Shown: positions 33,745 through 46,458 of the stretch, piece by piece
Numbering within the stretch: position 1 is the stretch's first letter
Layout of the letters: each line of letters begins with the position of its first letter
Origin: Streptomyces sp. NBC_00483
GTDB taxonomy: Bacteria; Actinomycetota; Actinomycetes; Streptomycetales; Streptomycetaceae
Direction of reading: 5' to 3'
NCBI RefSeq assembly: GCF_036013745.1
Contig: NZ_CP107880.1
Coordinates: 1,736,001-1,800,000, forward strand
DNA length: 64,000 nucleotides
Notes under the pieces: generated by a model
The model's input: only the letters and a program-made list of their open reading frames with translations
Database searches by the model: none
Told to the model about the DNA's origin: nothing
Program-made: the position numbers and the translations under genes

Positions 33745-35039
33745 CACGTCACCCCCAGTGCGGCGGCGGCCGCGACGCCCGACCGGCAGCCGTCCTCGTG
33801 GAAGCCCCAGCCGTGGTAGGCACCGGCGAACGCCGTGACGGGGCCGTTCAGTTCGGGGAGCAGGCGCTGGGCGGCCACGGATTCTGGGGTGAACACGGGG
33901 TGTTCGTAGACCATGCGCGCCAGGACGCGGGAGTCCGCGACGCGGCCGGCCCCGTTGAGGGTGACGAGGAACCGTTCGGGGGCGTCGAGGCGTTGCAGCC
34001 GGTTCATGTCGTAGCTGACGCGGACGCCCGCCGCGTCCGTGTCGCACGACGGCATCAGGTAGTTCCAGGAGGCCCCCGCCGCCGGACTCCGCGGCAGGAC
34101 ACGGGTGTCGGTGTGCAGGAGCGTCGGGTTGCGGGAGTAGCGGAACGCGCCGAGCACGGCGCGTTCGCGCCGGTCGGCGTCGGCGAGCAGCCGCAGCCCC
34201 TGGTCGGGGTGGGTGGCGAGGACGACGGAGTCGTACGTGACCGTGCCGAGCCGGTCGGTGGTGACATCGGCGCCGGTGGTGTGTCGCCGCACGGCGCGCA
34301 CCGGGGTGCCGGTGTGCACGGCGTCGAGACCCTTGGCGACGCGTTCTACGTAGCGGTGGGAGCCGCCGGTCACGGTGCGCCAGACCGGCGAGCCGGAGAC
34401 CGCGAGCATCCCGTGGTGGTCGAGGAACCGGAAGAGGTGGGTGGCGGGGTACTGCCGGGCGGTGTGTCCGTCGCACGACCAGACCGCGGAGACGAGAGGG
34501 GTCATGAAGTGGGCGACGAAGTAGGGCGAGAAGCGCTCACGTTCGAGGAACTCACCGAGGGTGAGCGGCAGTTCGCCCTGCCCGGTCTCCGCGAGGAGTC
34601 GCCCGGCCTCCGCAAGGAGTCGGCGGGCCGCCCGGTGGAAGCGCGGCACCTCCCCCAGCATGCGCAGATAGGAAGGTCGCAGCGCGCTGCGCGGCCGGGC
34701 GAACAGTCCGCGCGGTCCGCGAGCACCCGCGTACTCCAGGCCGCAGCCCTCGCAGCGCACGGACATGCTCATCTCCGACGCCTGCGTGGCGACGCCAAGT
34801 TCATCGAAGAGGCGTAGCAGGTTCGGATACGTACGCCGGTTGTGCACGATGAACCCGGAGTCCACCTGATGCACCCGGCCGTCCGTCGACGCCAGGTCAT
34901 GGGTGTGCGCGTGCCCGCCGAGCCGGTCGTCGGCCTCGTACAGGGTCACCTGGTGGCTGCGCCCGAGAATGTGCGCCGCCGTAAGACCCGCCACTCCGCT
35001 GCCGATGACGGCCGTGTGCCGCCTCGCCCCGCCTGACAT
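33741..35039 (-). CDS. FAD-dependent amine-oxidase-like oxidoreductase
   Basis: A 432-residue flavoprotein. The N-terminal dinucleotide-binding motif AVIGSGVAGLTAAHIL is followed by the second motif YEADDRLGGHAHTH, as in amine oxidases and carotenoid or lipid desaturases. The C-terminal FAD contact AFAGAYHGWGFHEDG is present. In M. tuberculosis the equivalent is Rv0449c; related genes beside Cfa proteins in Rhodobacter take part in acyl-chain desaturation for furan fatty acids. First gene of the five-gene operon. The ATG at 35039 follows GGGAGGAG, and an ECF-type promoter lies about 45 bases upstream. Confidence 0.88.
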   Translation of the reverse strand: MSGGARRHTAVIGSGVAGLTAAHILGRSHQVTLYEADDRLGGHAHTHDLASTDGRVHQVDSGFIVHNRRTYPNLLRLFDELGVATQASEMSMSVRCEGCGLEYAGARGPRGLFARPRSALRPSYLRMLGEVPRFHRAARRLLAEAGRLLAETGQGELPLTLGEFLERERFSPYFVAHFMTPLVSAVWSCDGHTARQYPATHLFRFLDHHGMLAVSGSPVWRTVTGGSHRYVERVAKGLDAVHTGTPVRAVRRHTTGADVTTDRLGTVTYDSVVLATHPDQGLRLLADADRRERAVLGAFRYSRNPTLLHTDTRVLPRSPAAGASWNYLMPSCDTDAAGVRVSYDMNRLQRLDAPERFLVTLNGAGRVADSRVLARMVYEHPVFTPESVAAQRLLPELNGPVTAFAGAYHGWGFHEDGCRSGVAAAAALGVTW

Positions 35040-35081
35040 CGCGCTCCTCCCGACCGGCCCCGCTCGGGCCTCTCACCTGTG

Positions 35082-35108
35082 ATCCGGAGCGGGGGCGTGC
35101 GTGGATTG
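35082..35108 (-). promoter_or_regulatory. ECF (SigK-type) promoter of the lipid-modification operon
   Basis: On the minus strand CAATCC (35108-35103) and CCGGAT (35087-35082) are 15 bp apart. The -10 is identical to that of the sigma gene and the spacer begins ACGCAC, as in the molybdoenzyme promoter. A weaker alternative, GCATCC-N16-CCGAAA, occurs at 35155-35128. Confidence 0.65.
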
Positions 35109-35265
35109 GCCGGGCCGCTCAACATCCTTTCGGGTGATCGGGGTGTCGGGGATGCACCTGTGGTGTCCGTGTGGCCCTCGACGCCGATGGTTACCGCCGA
35201 GTAAGATCACGCGGACCGCACAGCACACCGCACCGCACGCCACTCCCCGCAGCCAGGAGGCACCC

Positions 35266-35637
35266 TTGCGTCGCGCCCGTTCCTCCGACCTCCTCGCCGG
35301 CCTGCTGGCCGGGGCCGGAGTCGCCCACTTCCTGATCCCGAAGCAGTTCGACGCCATCGTGCCGCGCCGGCTTCCCGGCTCCCCACGCTTCTGGACGCAG
35401 GCCAGCGGGGTGGTGGAGCTGGCGCTCGCGGCGGGCATCGCCGTGCCGCGCACCCGGGCCCGCTCCGCCACCGCGGCCGCCGCGTTCTTCGTCGCCGTCG
35501 TGCCCGCCAACATGAAGATGGCGGCCGACTGGAAGGACCGCCCCGCGCCGCTGCGGCGGGCCGTCCAGGCGCGGGTTCCGCTGCAGATCCCGCTGGTGCT
35601 GTGGGCGCGCAAGGTGGCGCGCGACGCGACGCGCTGA
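35266..35637 (+). CDS. DoxX-like small membrane protein
   Basis: A 123-residue hydrophobic protein with about four helices (LLAGLLAGAGVAHFLIPKQF, GVVELALAAGIAVP, ATAAAAFFVAVVPANMKM, and a C-terminal PLQIPLVLWARKV). GVAHFLIP near the N-terminus and PANMKMAADW are typical of the DoxX/MauE-like superfamily, linked to thiol and oxidative stress in mycobacteria. The TTG at 35266 is strongly supported by AGGAGG five bases upstream. Divergent from the lipid operon and convergent with the fasciclin gene. Confidence 0.8.
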   Translation: MRRARSSDLLAGLLAGAGVAHFLIPKQFDAIVPRRLPGSPRFWTQASGVVELALAAGIAVPRTRARSATAAAAFFVAVVPANMKMAADWKDRPAPLRRAVQARVPLQIPLVLWARKVARDATR

Positions 35638-35668
35638 GGGCGGCGGGCCGTCTACCGGCCGGCCGCCC
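35638..35668. terminator. Hairpin between the DoxX-like and fasciclin genes
   Basis: GGGCGGCGGGCCG pairs with CGGCCGGCCGCCC across about five bases, 12 of 13 positions matched. It begins at the base after the plus-strand stop codon and lies before the convergent stop at 35689, so it can serve both directions. Confidence 0.7.
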
Positions 35669-35688
35669 CGCGCCACGCGATCCGTGCG

Positions 35689-36330
35689 TCAGCTCTTCGG
35701 CATCAGCACGGTGTCGATGAGGTAGACGTTGGCGTTGGCCGTCTTGACGTTGCCGCAGACGACGTTCGCGGAGTCGTTGACCTTGTAGGACTCGCCGGAG
35801 CCCGAGGTCGTCAGCTTCGACTTCTCCAGCGTTTCGAACGAGCCCTTCTCCAGGTCCTTCGGCTCCAGCTTCTGACCCACCACGTGGTACGTGAGGATCT
35901 TCGTCAGCTGGGCCTTGTCGTTCAGGACCTTGTCGAGGTCGGCCTTGGGGATCTTCGCGAACGCGTCGTTGGTGGGCGCGAACACGGTGACGTTCTCGGC
36001 GTTGTTGAGGGTGTCGACCAGGCCGGCCTTCTTCACCGCGGTGACGAGCGTGGAGAGCGCCGGGTTGTTCGACGCGGCGGTGGCCACCGGGTCCTTGGCC
36101 ATGCCGTCGAAGGAACCGGCACCGTCCTTGGGCACCGACGCGCACCCCGGGCCGAAGGGCTTGCTCTTCGAGGACATGTCCTCGGAGGGCGAGGCCTTGG
36201 AACTGGACTTCTTGGCGGTGTCGGAGGCGCTGTCCTTGGTGTCGGTGCCCGAGCAGGCGGTGAGGGCCAGCGGGAGCACGGCGGCCGCGGCGAGGGCGAT
36301 TGCTGCGCGGCGGGTACGGAGGGTGTTCAT
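35689..36330 (-). CDS. Fasciclin-domain lipoprotein (MPT70/MPT83-like)
   Basis: A 213-residue exported protein. The N-terminal signal ends in the lipobox LALTACSG, so the mature protein is probably lipid-anchored, followed by a Ser/Lys/Asp-rich linker (about residues 25-50). The fasciclin (FAS1) domain fills residues 75-213, with the H1/H2 motifs NVTVFAPTNDAFAKIP and ILTYHVVGQKL, and closes with ANVYLIDTVLMPKS. In mycobacteria the fasciclin proteins MPT70 and MPT83 are main targets of SigK. The ATG at 36330 follows AGGAGA. Likely cotranscribed with the molybdoenzyme gene 66 bases upstream. Confidence 0.93.
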   Translation of the reverse strand: MNTLRTRRAAIALAAAAVLPLALTACSGTDTKDSASDTAKKSSSKASPSEDMSSKSKPFGPGCASVPKDGAGSFDGMAKDPVATAASNNPALSTLVTAVKKAGLVDTLNNAENVTVFAPTNDAFAKIPKADLDKVLNDKAQLTKILTYHVVGQKLEPKDLEKGSFETLEKSKLTTSGSGESYKVNDSANVVCGNVKTANANVYLIDTVLMPKS

Positions 36331-36363
36331 CGTTGTCTCCTGGTGGTGACGGTGTTGGGACAA

Positions 36364-36395
36364 GGGCTTTGGGGCTTTGGGGCTCTGGGGCTCTG
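36364..36395. repeat. Four 8-bp tandem repeats
   Basis: The unit GGGCTYTG occurs four times without gaps (two GGGCTTTG then two GGGCTCTG), directly after the stop codon of the molybdoenzyme gene. It fills about half of the spacer before the fasciclin gene, so changes in copy number would alter the distance between them. Confidence 0.9.
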
Positions 36396-36396
36396 G

Positions 36397-38016
36397 TCAG
36401 TCCACGGTGACCACCACCGTGTGTCGTCCGGACGCCCCGTCGGGGAAGGTCCCGGCGCGCTGCGCGGTCTGGACGTCGCCCGTGCGGTCGGTGGCGCGGA
36501 CGGTCAGGTTGTGACCGCCCTTGGTGGCCCGCCAGGCGTACGACCACTGGCGCCAGGTGTCCCTGGAGTCCTCGGCGGCCAGCTCTGCGGCCTCCCAAGG
36601 CCCGTCGTCGACACGGATCTCGACCTTGTCGATGCCGCGGTGCTGCGCCCAGGCCACTCCGGCGACCATCACGGTGCCGGTCTTCGGGTGGGCGAAGGGC
36701 TTGGGTGTGTCGATGCGGGCCTGGGTCTTGATGGGCGCGCGGCGGGCCCACTTCCGCCGCACCCAGTACGGGTCGTAGGCGTCGAACGTGGTCAGTTCGA
36801 GGTCGGTGAGCCACTTGCACGCGGAGACGTAGCCGAAGAGTCCCGGCACCACCATCCGCACCGGGAAGCCGTGCGCGAAGGGCAGCGGCTGCCCGTTCAT
36901 GCCGACGGCCAGGAGCGCGTCGCGGCCGTCCATGACGTCGTCGACAGGAGTGCCGATGGTCATGCCGTCGACGGAGCGGGCCACCAACTGGTCGGCGGGA
37001 CCGCCCTCTTGGGGTGGGCGCACCCCGGCCCCACGCAGCAGCGCGGCGAGCGGGACGCCGAGCCAGCGGGCGTTTCCGGCGTAGGGTCCGCCGACCTCAT
37101 TGGAGACGCAGGTCAGAGTGATGTCGCGCTCGATGAGATCGCGGCCGAGCAGGTCGTCGAGGGTGAAGGTCACCGGCCGCGACACACCCTTGCCGTGCAG
37201 CCGCAGCCGCCAGGTACCGGCGTCGACCTCGGGGACGACGAGGGCGGTGTCGACGCGGTAGAAGTCACTGTTCGGCGTGCGGAAGGGGCTGATGCCGGGG
37301 ATGCGCAACCGGGTCCCCTTGGGCACGGGCGGCGCGGGCGAGGTCGGGGCGGGGAGGGTGAGCGCCTCACGGGAGGCGCGGGCACCGCTGCCGCGCGAGC
37401 CGGCCAGTCCGCGCCCCAGGGCGCCGATTGCGACGCTGCCGACTGCCGTGCCACCTACGGCGAGCAGGAAGGGGCGCCGGGCGAGCAGGTTCCGGGGTGC
37501 GGGTGCTGCCTCATCCGTAGGTGCGGCCACCACCACATCTGCGGCCCGGTCCCTCGCCGCGAGACCGCTCAGCCAATACAGGACCAGCGCACCCACCACG
37601 GCCGCCACCAGCGACGGCAGGGTGTCCAGTGGGCCGGCCGCGTCGGGGCGGGTCAGTGCCGCGGCGGCCCCGACGAGGCCGATCAGCAGCACGCCCGCCG
37701 AGCCGGCCCGCCGGTGCCGTACGGCGACGACGCCGAGCGCGCACGCGAGGACCAACAGGACGGCCACGATGCCGAGTTGCAGCATCGGTTTGTCGTCGGT
37801 GCCGAACGTGCGGATCGCCCATTCCTTGACCGGGGTCGGCGCACGGTCGATGGCGGCGCCGCCCACGACAGTGAGCGGCGCCACCTGCGGACGCACCAGG
37901 GCGGCCACCGGCTCGGCGGCCGCGAGCGCGGCGCACCCGGCCACGCACCCGGCCACCGCGCCGCGCACCGCACGGCGGAGCCGCGTCCCGCGTCGTTCAC
38001 TTCCCTCTGCTGTCAC
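36397..38016 (-). CDS. Membrane-anchored molybdopterin-dependent oxidoreductase (sulfite-oxidase/YedY fold)
   Basis: A 539-residue enzyme. Residues 1-175 hold about five membrane helices; a SUOX-type molybdopterin domain runs from about 245 to 425. The molybdenum-ligand cysteine is Cys303 in DITLTCVSNEVGGPYAGNARW. PVRMVVPGLFGYVSACKWL and the C-terminal Mo-co dimerisation domain (VAWAQHRGIDKVEIRVDDGPW) complete it. The active site faces outward, and YedY relatives repair oxidised methionines. The GTG at 38016 has no ribosome site and lies seven bases after an ECF-type -10, so the message is probably leaderless. A downstream fasciclin gene completes a SigK-type unit. Confidence 0.9.
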   Translation of the reverse strand: MTAEGSERRGTRLRRAVRGAVAGCVAGCAALAAAEPVAALVRPQVAPLTVVGGAAIDRAPTPVKEWAIRTFGTDDKPMLQLGIVAVLLVLACALGVVAVRHRRAGSAGVLLIGLVGAAAALTRPDAAGPLDTLPSLVAAVVGALVLYWLSGLAARDRAADVVVAAPTDEAAPAPRNLLARRPFLLAVGGTAVGSVAIGALGRGLAGSRGSGARASREALTLPAPTSPAPPVPKGTRLRIPGISPFRTPNSDFYRVDTALVVPEVDAGTWRLRLHGKGVSRPVTFTLDDLLGRDLIERDITLTCVSNEVGGPYAGNARWLGVPLAALLRGAGVRPPQEGGPADQLVARSVDGMTIGTPVDDVMDGRDALLAVGMNGQPLPFAHGFPVRMVVPGLFGYVSACKWLTDLELTTFDAYDPYWVRRKWARRAPIKTQARIDTPKPFAHPKTGTVMVAGVAWAQHRGIDKVEIRVDDGPWEAAELAAEDSRDTWRQWSYAWRATKGGHNLTVRATDRTGDVQTAQRAGTFPDGASGRHTVVVTVD

Positions 38017-38023
38017 ATGGGGA

Positions 38024-38050
38024 ATACGGAACCGACGGGTGCGTGGATGG
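38024..38050 (-). promoter_or_regulatory. ECF (SigK-type) promoter of the molybdoenzyme-fasciclin unit
   Basis: On the minus strand CCATCC (38050-38045), a 15-bp spacer, and CCGTAT (38029-38024). It matches the sigma-gene promoter in both boxes and in spacing. The predicted start of transcription falls on or next to the GTG initiation codon at 38016. Confidence 0.7.
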
Positions 38051-38112
38051 GGTTCTCATTCGATCGAGTGAGAACCGGTGGGAACGGGCAGGTCGGGGCG
38101 GGGGTGCTCGGC

Positions 38113-38925
38113 TCAGGCCAGCGGCTCCTGCAGCTCGGTCACCCACTCCTCCTGGTCCTCGGGGCACTCCAGGCTGATCTCCCTCGGGTAGCCGGCCGAC
38201 CGGTGCGCGTGCGCGTCGATCCAGCGGGCCAGGGTCTGGGCCGACGGCAGGACCGCGTCCATGGAGCCGCGGTGCACGAGCGTCGCGGCGCGTTCGACGG
38301 GCGGGACGTCGAGGATGCGCAGTCCGCCGTCGTCGCGCGGCGCGGCGGACACCTCGACGCCCGCGTGGACGAGGATGCCGCCGCCGGGCACGTCCTCGTA
38401 GCGGGCGATGCCGGGCCCGGTGGGACGGATGCCCGCCGCGTCGAGGCGCTGGAACAGCTCCCCGTACAGCGGCTGGATCACCGGGCCGATGGAGCCGGGC
38501 TCGAAGTCGGGTGCCACGGCGGTCAGTTCGGCCACGCGCACACCCGGCAGGGGTTTGATGACGACGTCGTCGGTGGGCATGAATCCCTCGCTCTCGATCG
38601 ATCGGAGCCGCGCCTCGACGCCGGTCAGCCGGGCCGCCGCCGCGGCCATCTCCGCCTCCAGGTCCGCGCGCCGCATCCGCAGCATGGCGCGCAGCTGACC
38701 TGAGTCGATCTTCTCGTCCAGCAGCTCCCCGACCTGTTCCAGCGTGAAGCCGAGGTCCTTGAGCGCGATCACACGGTTGAGGCGGGCGAGCTGGGCGGCG
38801 GTGTAGTGGCGGTAGCCCGTGGCCGGGTCGACATGGGCCGGGCGCAGCAGCCCCATGGCGTCGTAGTGACGCAGCATGCGGACCGACACACGCCCGTGCC
38901 GGGCGAACTCTCCGATGGTGAACAT
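38113..38925 (-). CDS. MerR-family regulator with GyrI-like effector domain
   Basis: A 270-residue activator. Residues 1-70 are the MerR winged helix (FTIGEFARHGRVSVRMLRHY, then GYRHYTAAQLARLN), followed by a coiled-coil dimerisation helix (RRADLEAEMAAAAARLTGVE). A GyrI/BmrR-type small-molecule-binding domain follows from about residue 120. Such proteins sense drugs or organic cations. The gene lies 96 bases upstream of the molybdoenzyme on the same strand, but that gene has its own promoter. A 19-bp-spaced promoter with a palindrome precedes it. Confidence 0.92.
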   Translation of the reverse strand: MFTIGEFARHGRVSVRMLRHYDAMGLLRPAHVDPATGYRHYTAAQLARLNRVIALKDLGFTLEQVGELLDEKIDSGQLRAMLRMRRADLEAEMAAAAARLTGVEARLRSIESEGFMPTDDVVIKPLPGVRVAELTAVAPDFEPGSIGPVIQPLYGELFQRLDAAGIRPTGPGIARYEDVPGGGILVHAGVEVSAAPRDDGGLRILDVPPVERAATLVHRGSMDAVLPSAQTLARWIDAHAHRSAGYPREISLECPEDQEEWVTELQEPLA

Positions 38926-38935
38926 GATGTCTCCC

Positions 38936-38966
38936 AGTCCACGGGCTCACACGGTGTGAGAGTCAA
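38936..38966 (-). promoter_or_regulatory. MerR-type promoter with 19-bp spacer and palindromic operator
   Basis: On the minus strand TTGACT (38966-38961) is 19 bp from TGGACT (38941-38936). The spacer holds the inverted repeat CTCACAC and GTGTGAG (38946-38960) around a single base. Long 19-bp spacers with a dyad between the boxes are the mark of promoters activated by MerR proteins, so this is probably the autoregulatory site. Confidence 0.65.
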
Positions 38967-38971
38967 GCCGC

Positions 38972-44290
<5,319 letters not shown>

Positions 44291-44394
44291 GTCATGAACT
44301 CCTCGCGGGATGCGGCGTATTGGGGCGGACCGGCCACGCGCGTGGGGAGGTGGGGCCGGCCCGCCGCGTGACGGTAACGCCTGCCGGAACACGC

Positions 44395-44422
44395 CTGCAA
44401 GAGTTGCGAAAGATGTAGCAAG
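44395..44422. promoter_or_regulatory. MalR-type operator cluster between the two amylase genes
   Basis: CTGCAAG (44395-44401), TTGCGA (44404-44409) and TAGCAAG (44416-44422) stand in the 217-base divergent region. The same CTGCAAG word recurs before malE/malR. CTTGCA-like repeats are known binding sites of Streptomyces MalR, so maltodextrin control of both amylases is likely. Confidence 0.6.
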
Positions 44423-44507
44423 AATTTTCAACTGCCCATTGACGGGGCCCACTCGTCTGCCCCACGCTCACGACGCGCCACCAGAACCCCACATTCAGGA
44501 GCCGCAC

Positions 44508-45944
44508 ATGCAGCACGACACATCCCTCACACCCAAAAGCCCTCGTCGGCGCCGCCGCACCGCCACCGCTGTGGCCCTCGGCGCCCTCACCCTCGGCGGC
44601 ATGGTGACCCTGCCCGCCCCGACCGCGACCGCCGCCGACACCGGCACACCCAACGGTGATGTCATCGCCAACCTGTGGCAGTGGAACTGGACTTCGGTCG
44701 CCAAGGAGTGCACCGACACCCTCGACCCGGCCGGCTACGGCGCCGTCCAGGTCGCTCCTCCCCAGGAGTCCCTCAAGCAGGCCGACCTCTTCTGGTGGGA
44801 CGTCTACCAGCCGTACTCGTACAAGCTCGACAGCCGCTTCGGCAGCGCGAGCGACTTCAAGTCCATGGTCGACACCTGCCATTCGGCCGGCATCGAGGTC
44901 TACACGGACGCCGTGATCAACCACACGGCGGCGCAGACCGGCACCGGCTACGCCGGCACCGCCATCTCCAACAAGTACGACACCCCGGACTTCGACCCGG
45001 CCGACAGCGACGACTGCACGAAGACCATCTCCAACTGGTCTGACCAGCACGAGGTACAGCACTGCGAGCTGCTCGGCCTGCCCGACCTGGACACGTCCGA
45101 GTCGGGCGTCCGCGAGAAGATCACCGGGTTCCTCAACAAGCAGATCGACCTGGGCGTCGACGGGTTCCGCGTCGACGCCGCGAAGCACATCGAGACCGGC
45201 GACCTCAACGCGATCGTAGGCGCGCTGCACACGACCACGTCGGGCGACGCCCCGTACATCACACAGGAGGTGTATCCGGGCACACCGCCCGCGACAGGCG
45301 ACTACTACGGCAACGGTGACGTCCTCGACTTCACGTACGCGGCCGCCATGAAGTCACAGTTCGGCGGTGGTGACATCGCCAACCTGTCGTCGTTCGGCAG
45401 TAGTTGGGGCCTGGCCGACGAGGAGCACTCCAACAGCTTCGTCACCAACCACGACACCGAGCGCAACGGCTACACGCTCAGCTACAAGGACGGCGCGACC
45501 GCCACCCTCGCCAACGTCTTCCAGCTGGCGCGTGGCTACGGGCGGCCCTCGGTCTACGCGGCATGGAAGTTCAACCAGAGCGACGAGGCGCCGCCGAACA
45601 ACGGCAGCGGCATGGTCACCGGCACCGACTGCTCGGGCGCCTGGTCGTGCCTGGACCGCGACAAGGCGATCACCGGCATGGTGGGCTGGCACAACGCGGC
45701 GACCGGCAAGGCGGTGGCGGACTGGCAGTCACCGGCCTCGAACGTGATCGGCTTCGGTCGCGGCGACGCCGGCTTCGTCGCCATCAACAACTCGTCCGCC
45801 GAGAACACGCACACGTACACGACGAGCGTGCCCGACGGCACGTACGACAATGTCGTCGGCGAGGGCTCGGTGACGGTCACCGGCGGCAAGGTGGAGCTCA
45901 AGGTGCCTGCCAAGGGCGCGGTGGCGTTCCACACGTCGTCGTAG
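44508..45944 (+). CDS. amy: Secreted alpha-amylase (GH13)
   Basis: A 478-residue secreted endo-amylase. The signal peptide has a basic start (SPRRRRRTATAVALGALTL) and a cleavage region around PTATAADTG, near residue 42. The catalytic GH13 motifs are DAVINHT (about 134), GFRVDAAKH with nucleophile Asp near 222, acid/base Glu near 254 (QEVYPG) and TNHDTERNG near 314. The all-beta C-terminal domain follows; there is no starch-binding CBM20. Size matches the common Streptomyces alpha-amylases. The ATG at 44508 follows AGGAG. It diverges from pulA with MalR-type boxes between. Confidence 0.95.
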   Translation: MQHDTSLTPKSPRRRRRTATAVALGALTLGGMVTLPAPTATAADTGTPNGDVIANLWQWNWTSVAKECTDTLDPAGYGAVQVAPPQESLKQADLFWWDVYQPYSYKLDSRFGSASDFKSMVDTCHSAGIEVYTDAVINHTAAQTGTGYAGTAISNKYDTPDFDPADSDDCTKTISNWSDQHEVQHCELLGLPDLDTSESGVREKITGFLNKQIDLGVDGFRVDAAKHIETGDLNAIVGALHTTTSGDAPYITQEVYPGTPPATGDYYGNGDVLDFTYAAAMKSQFGGGDIANLSSFGSSWGLADEEHSNSFVTNHDTERNGYTLSYKDGATATLANVFQLARGYGRPSVYAAWKFNQSDEAPPNNGSGMVTGTDCSGAWSCLDRDKAITGMVGWHNAATGKAVADWQSPASNVIGFGRGDAGFVAINNSSAENTHTYTTSVPDGTYDNVVGEGSVTVTGGKVELKVPAKGAVAFHTSS

Positions 45945-45948
45945 CCAC

Positions 45949-46386
45949 TCAGCGCGGGTCGCGGGCGCGCCGCATCGCCCACATCACGTAGGCGGTCGCG
46001 CCCGCGACGGCGAGCGCGGCGCCGTAGCCGAACACCATCGCATTCTCGGGTGGTGCCTCGTCCACATGTGCCGTACCGGAGGCGGAGACCCAGATGCGCA
46101 GCGGGCCGAGCGTCTGCCCCGGTTCGAGCGCCTCGTCGTAGTACCCCTCCTCCCCGAGGCCGTGCACGATTCCGTGCACGGCCTCTCCGTGCGGCGACCT
46201 CCACACGAAGGTGTCACTGTTCTCCGCCTGCTCGTTCGCCGTGGCCCAGTACCCGTCCACGTACGCACGTGTCGCCACCAACCCATGGCGCAGCGGCAGC
46301 GCGAAGGAGACGAGCACCAGCGCCCACACCGCAGCCCGCACGGCCCAGCGGGCGCCCGACACCCGGCCGCCCCTCCCCTGTGACAT
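45949..46386 (-). CDS. Hypothetical membrane protein
   Basis: About 145 residues. A hydrophobic segment near the N-terminus (AVWALVLVSFALPLRHGL) and another near the C-terminus (GYGAALAVAGATAYVMWAM) bracket an extracytoplasmic domain of about 75 residues (YVDGYWATANEQAENSDTFV, ETLGPLRIWVS-like part). I do not recognise a family. The start is uncertain: the ATG at 46386 lacks a good ribosome site and a GTG nine codons later is possible. The stop lies four bases after the amylase stop on the opposite strand. Confidence 0.65.
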   Translation of the reverse strand: MSQGRGGRVSGARWAVRAAVWALVLVSFALPLRHGLVATRAYVDGYWATANEQAENSDTFVWRSPHGEAVHGIVHGLGEEGYYDEALEPGQTLGPLRIWVSASGTAHVDEAPPENAMVFGYGAALAVAGATAYVMWAMRRARDPR

Positions 46387-46408
46387 CACATCGGGGAGCC
46401 TATGCCGC

Positions 46409-46438
46409 AGGGGCGGCACCCGGCCGGGTGCCGCCCCT
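46409..46438. terminator. 30-base perfect palindrome ending the maltose operon
   Basis: AGGGGCGGCACCCGG (46409-46423) is followed at once by its exact complement CCGGGTGCCGCCCCT (46424-46438). It lies 20 bases after the glucosidase stop codon and before the next minus-strand gene. No T-tract. Probable strong terminator or transcript-end stabiliser. Confidence 0.8.
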
Positions 46439-46458
46439 TACTGGTGCCGTGTCGGGGG

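Noticed and set aside
33003..33819. Plus-strand ORF opposite the DUF1365 gene
   Set aside because: Composition-driven shadow; no recognisable motif and the minus-strand product is a conserved operon member.
35128..35155. GCATCC-N16-CCGAAA as the main promoter of the FAD-lipid operon
   Set aside because: The site at 35082-35108 matches the other two promoters better in -10 and in the 15-bp spacing; kept only as an alternative.
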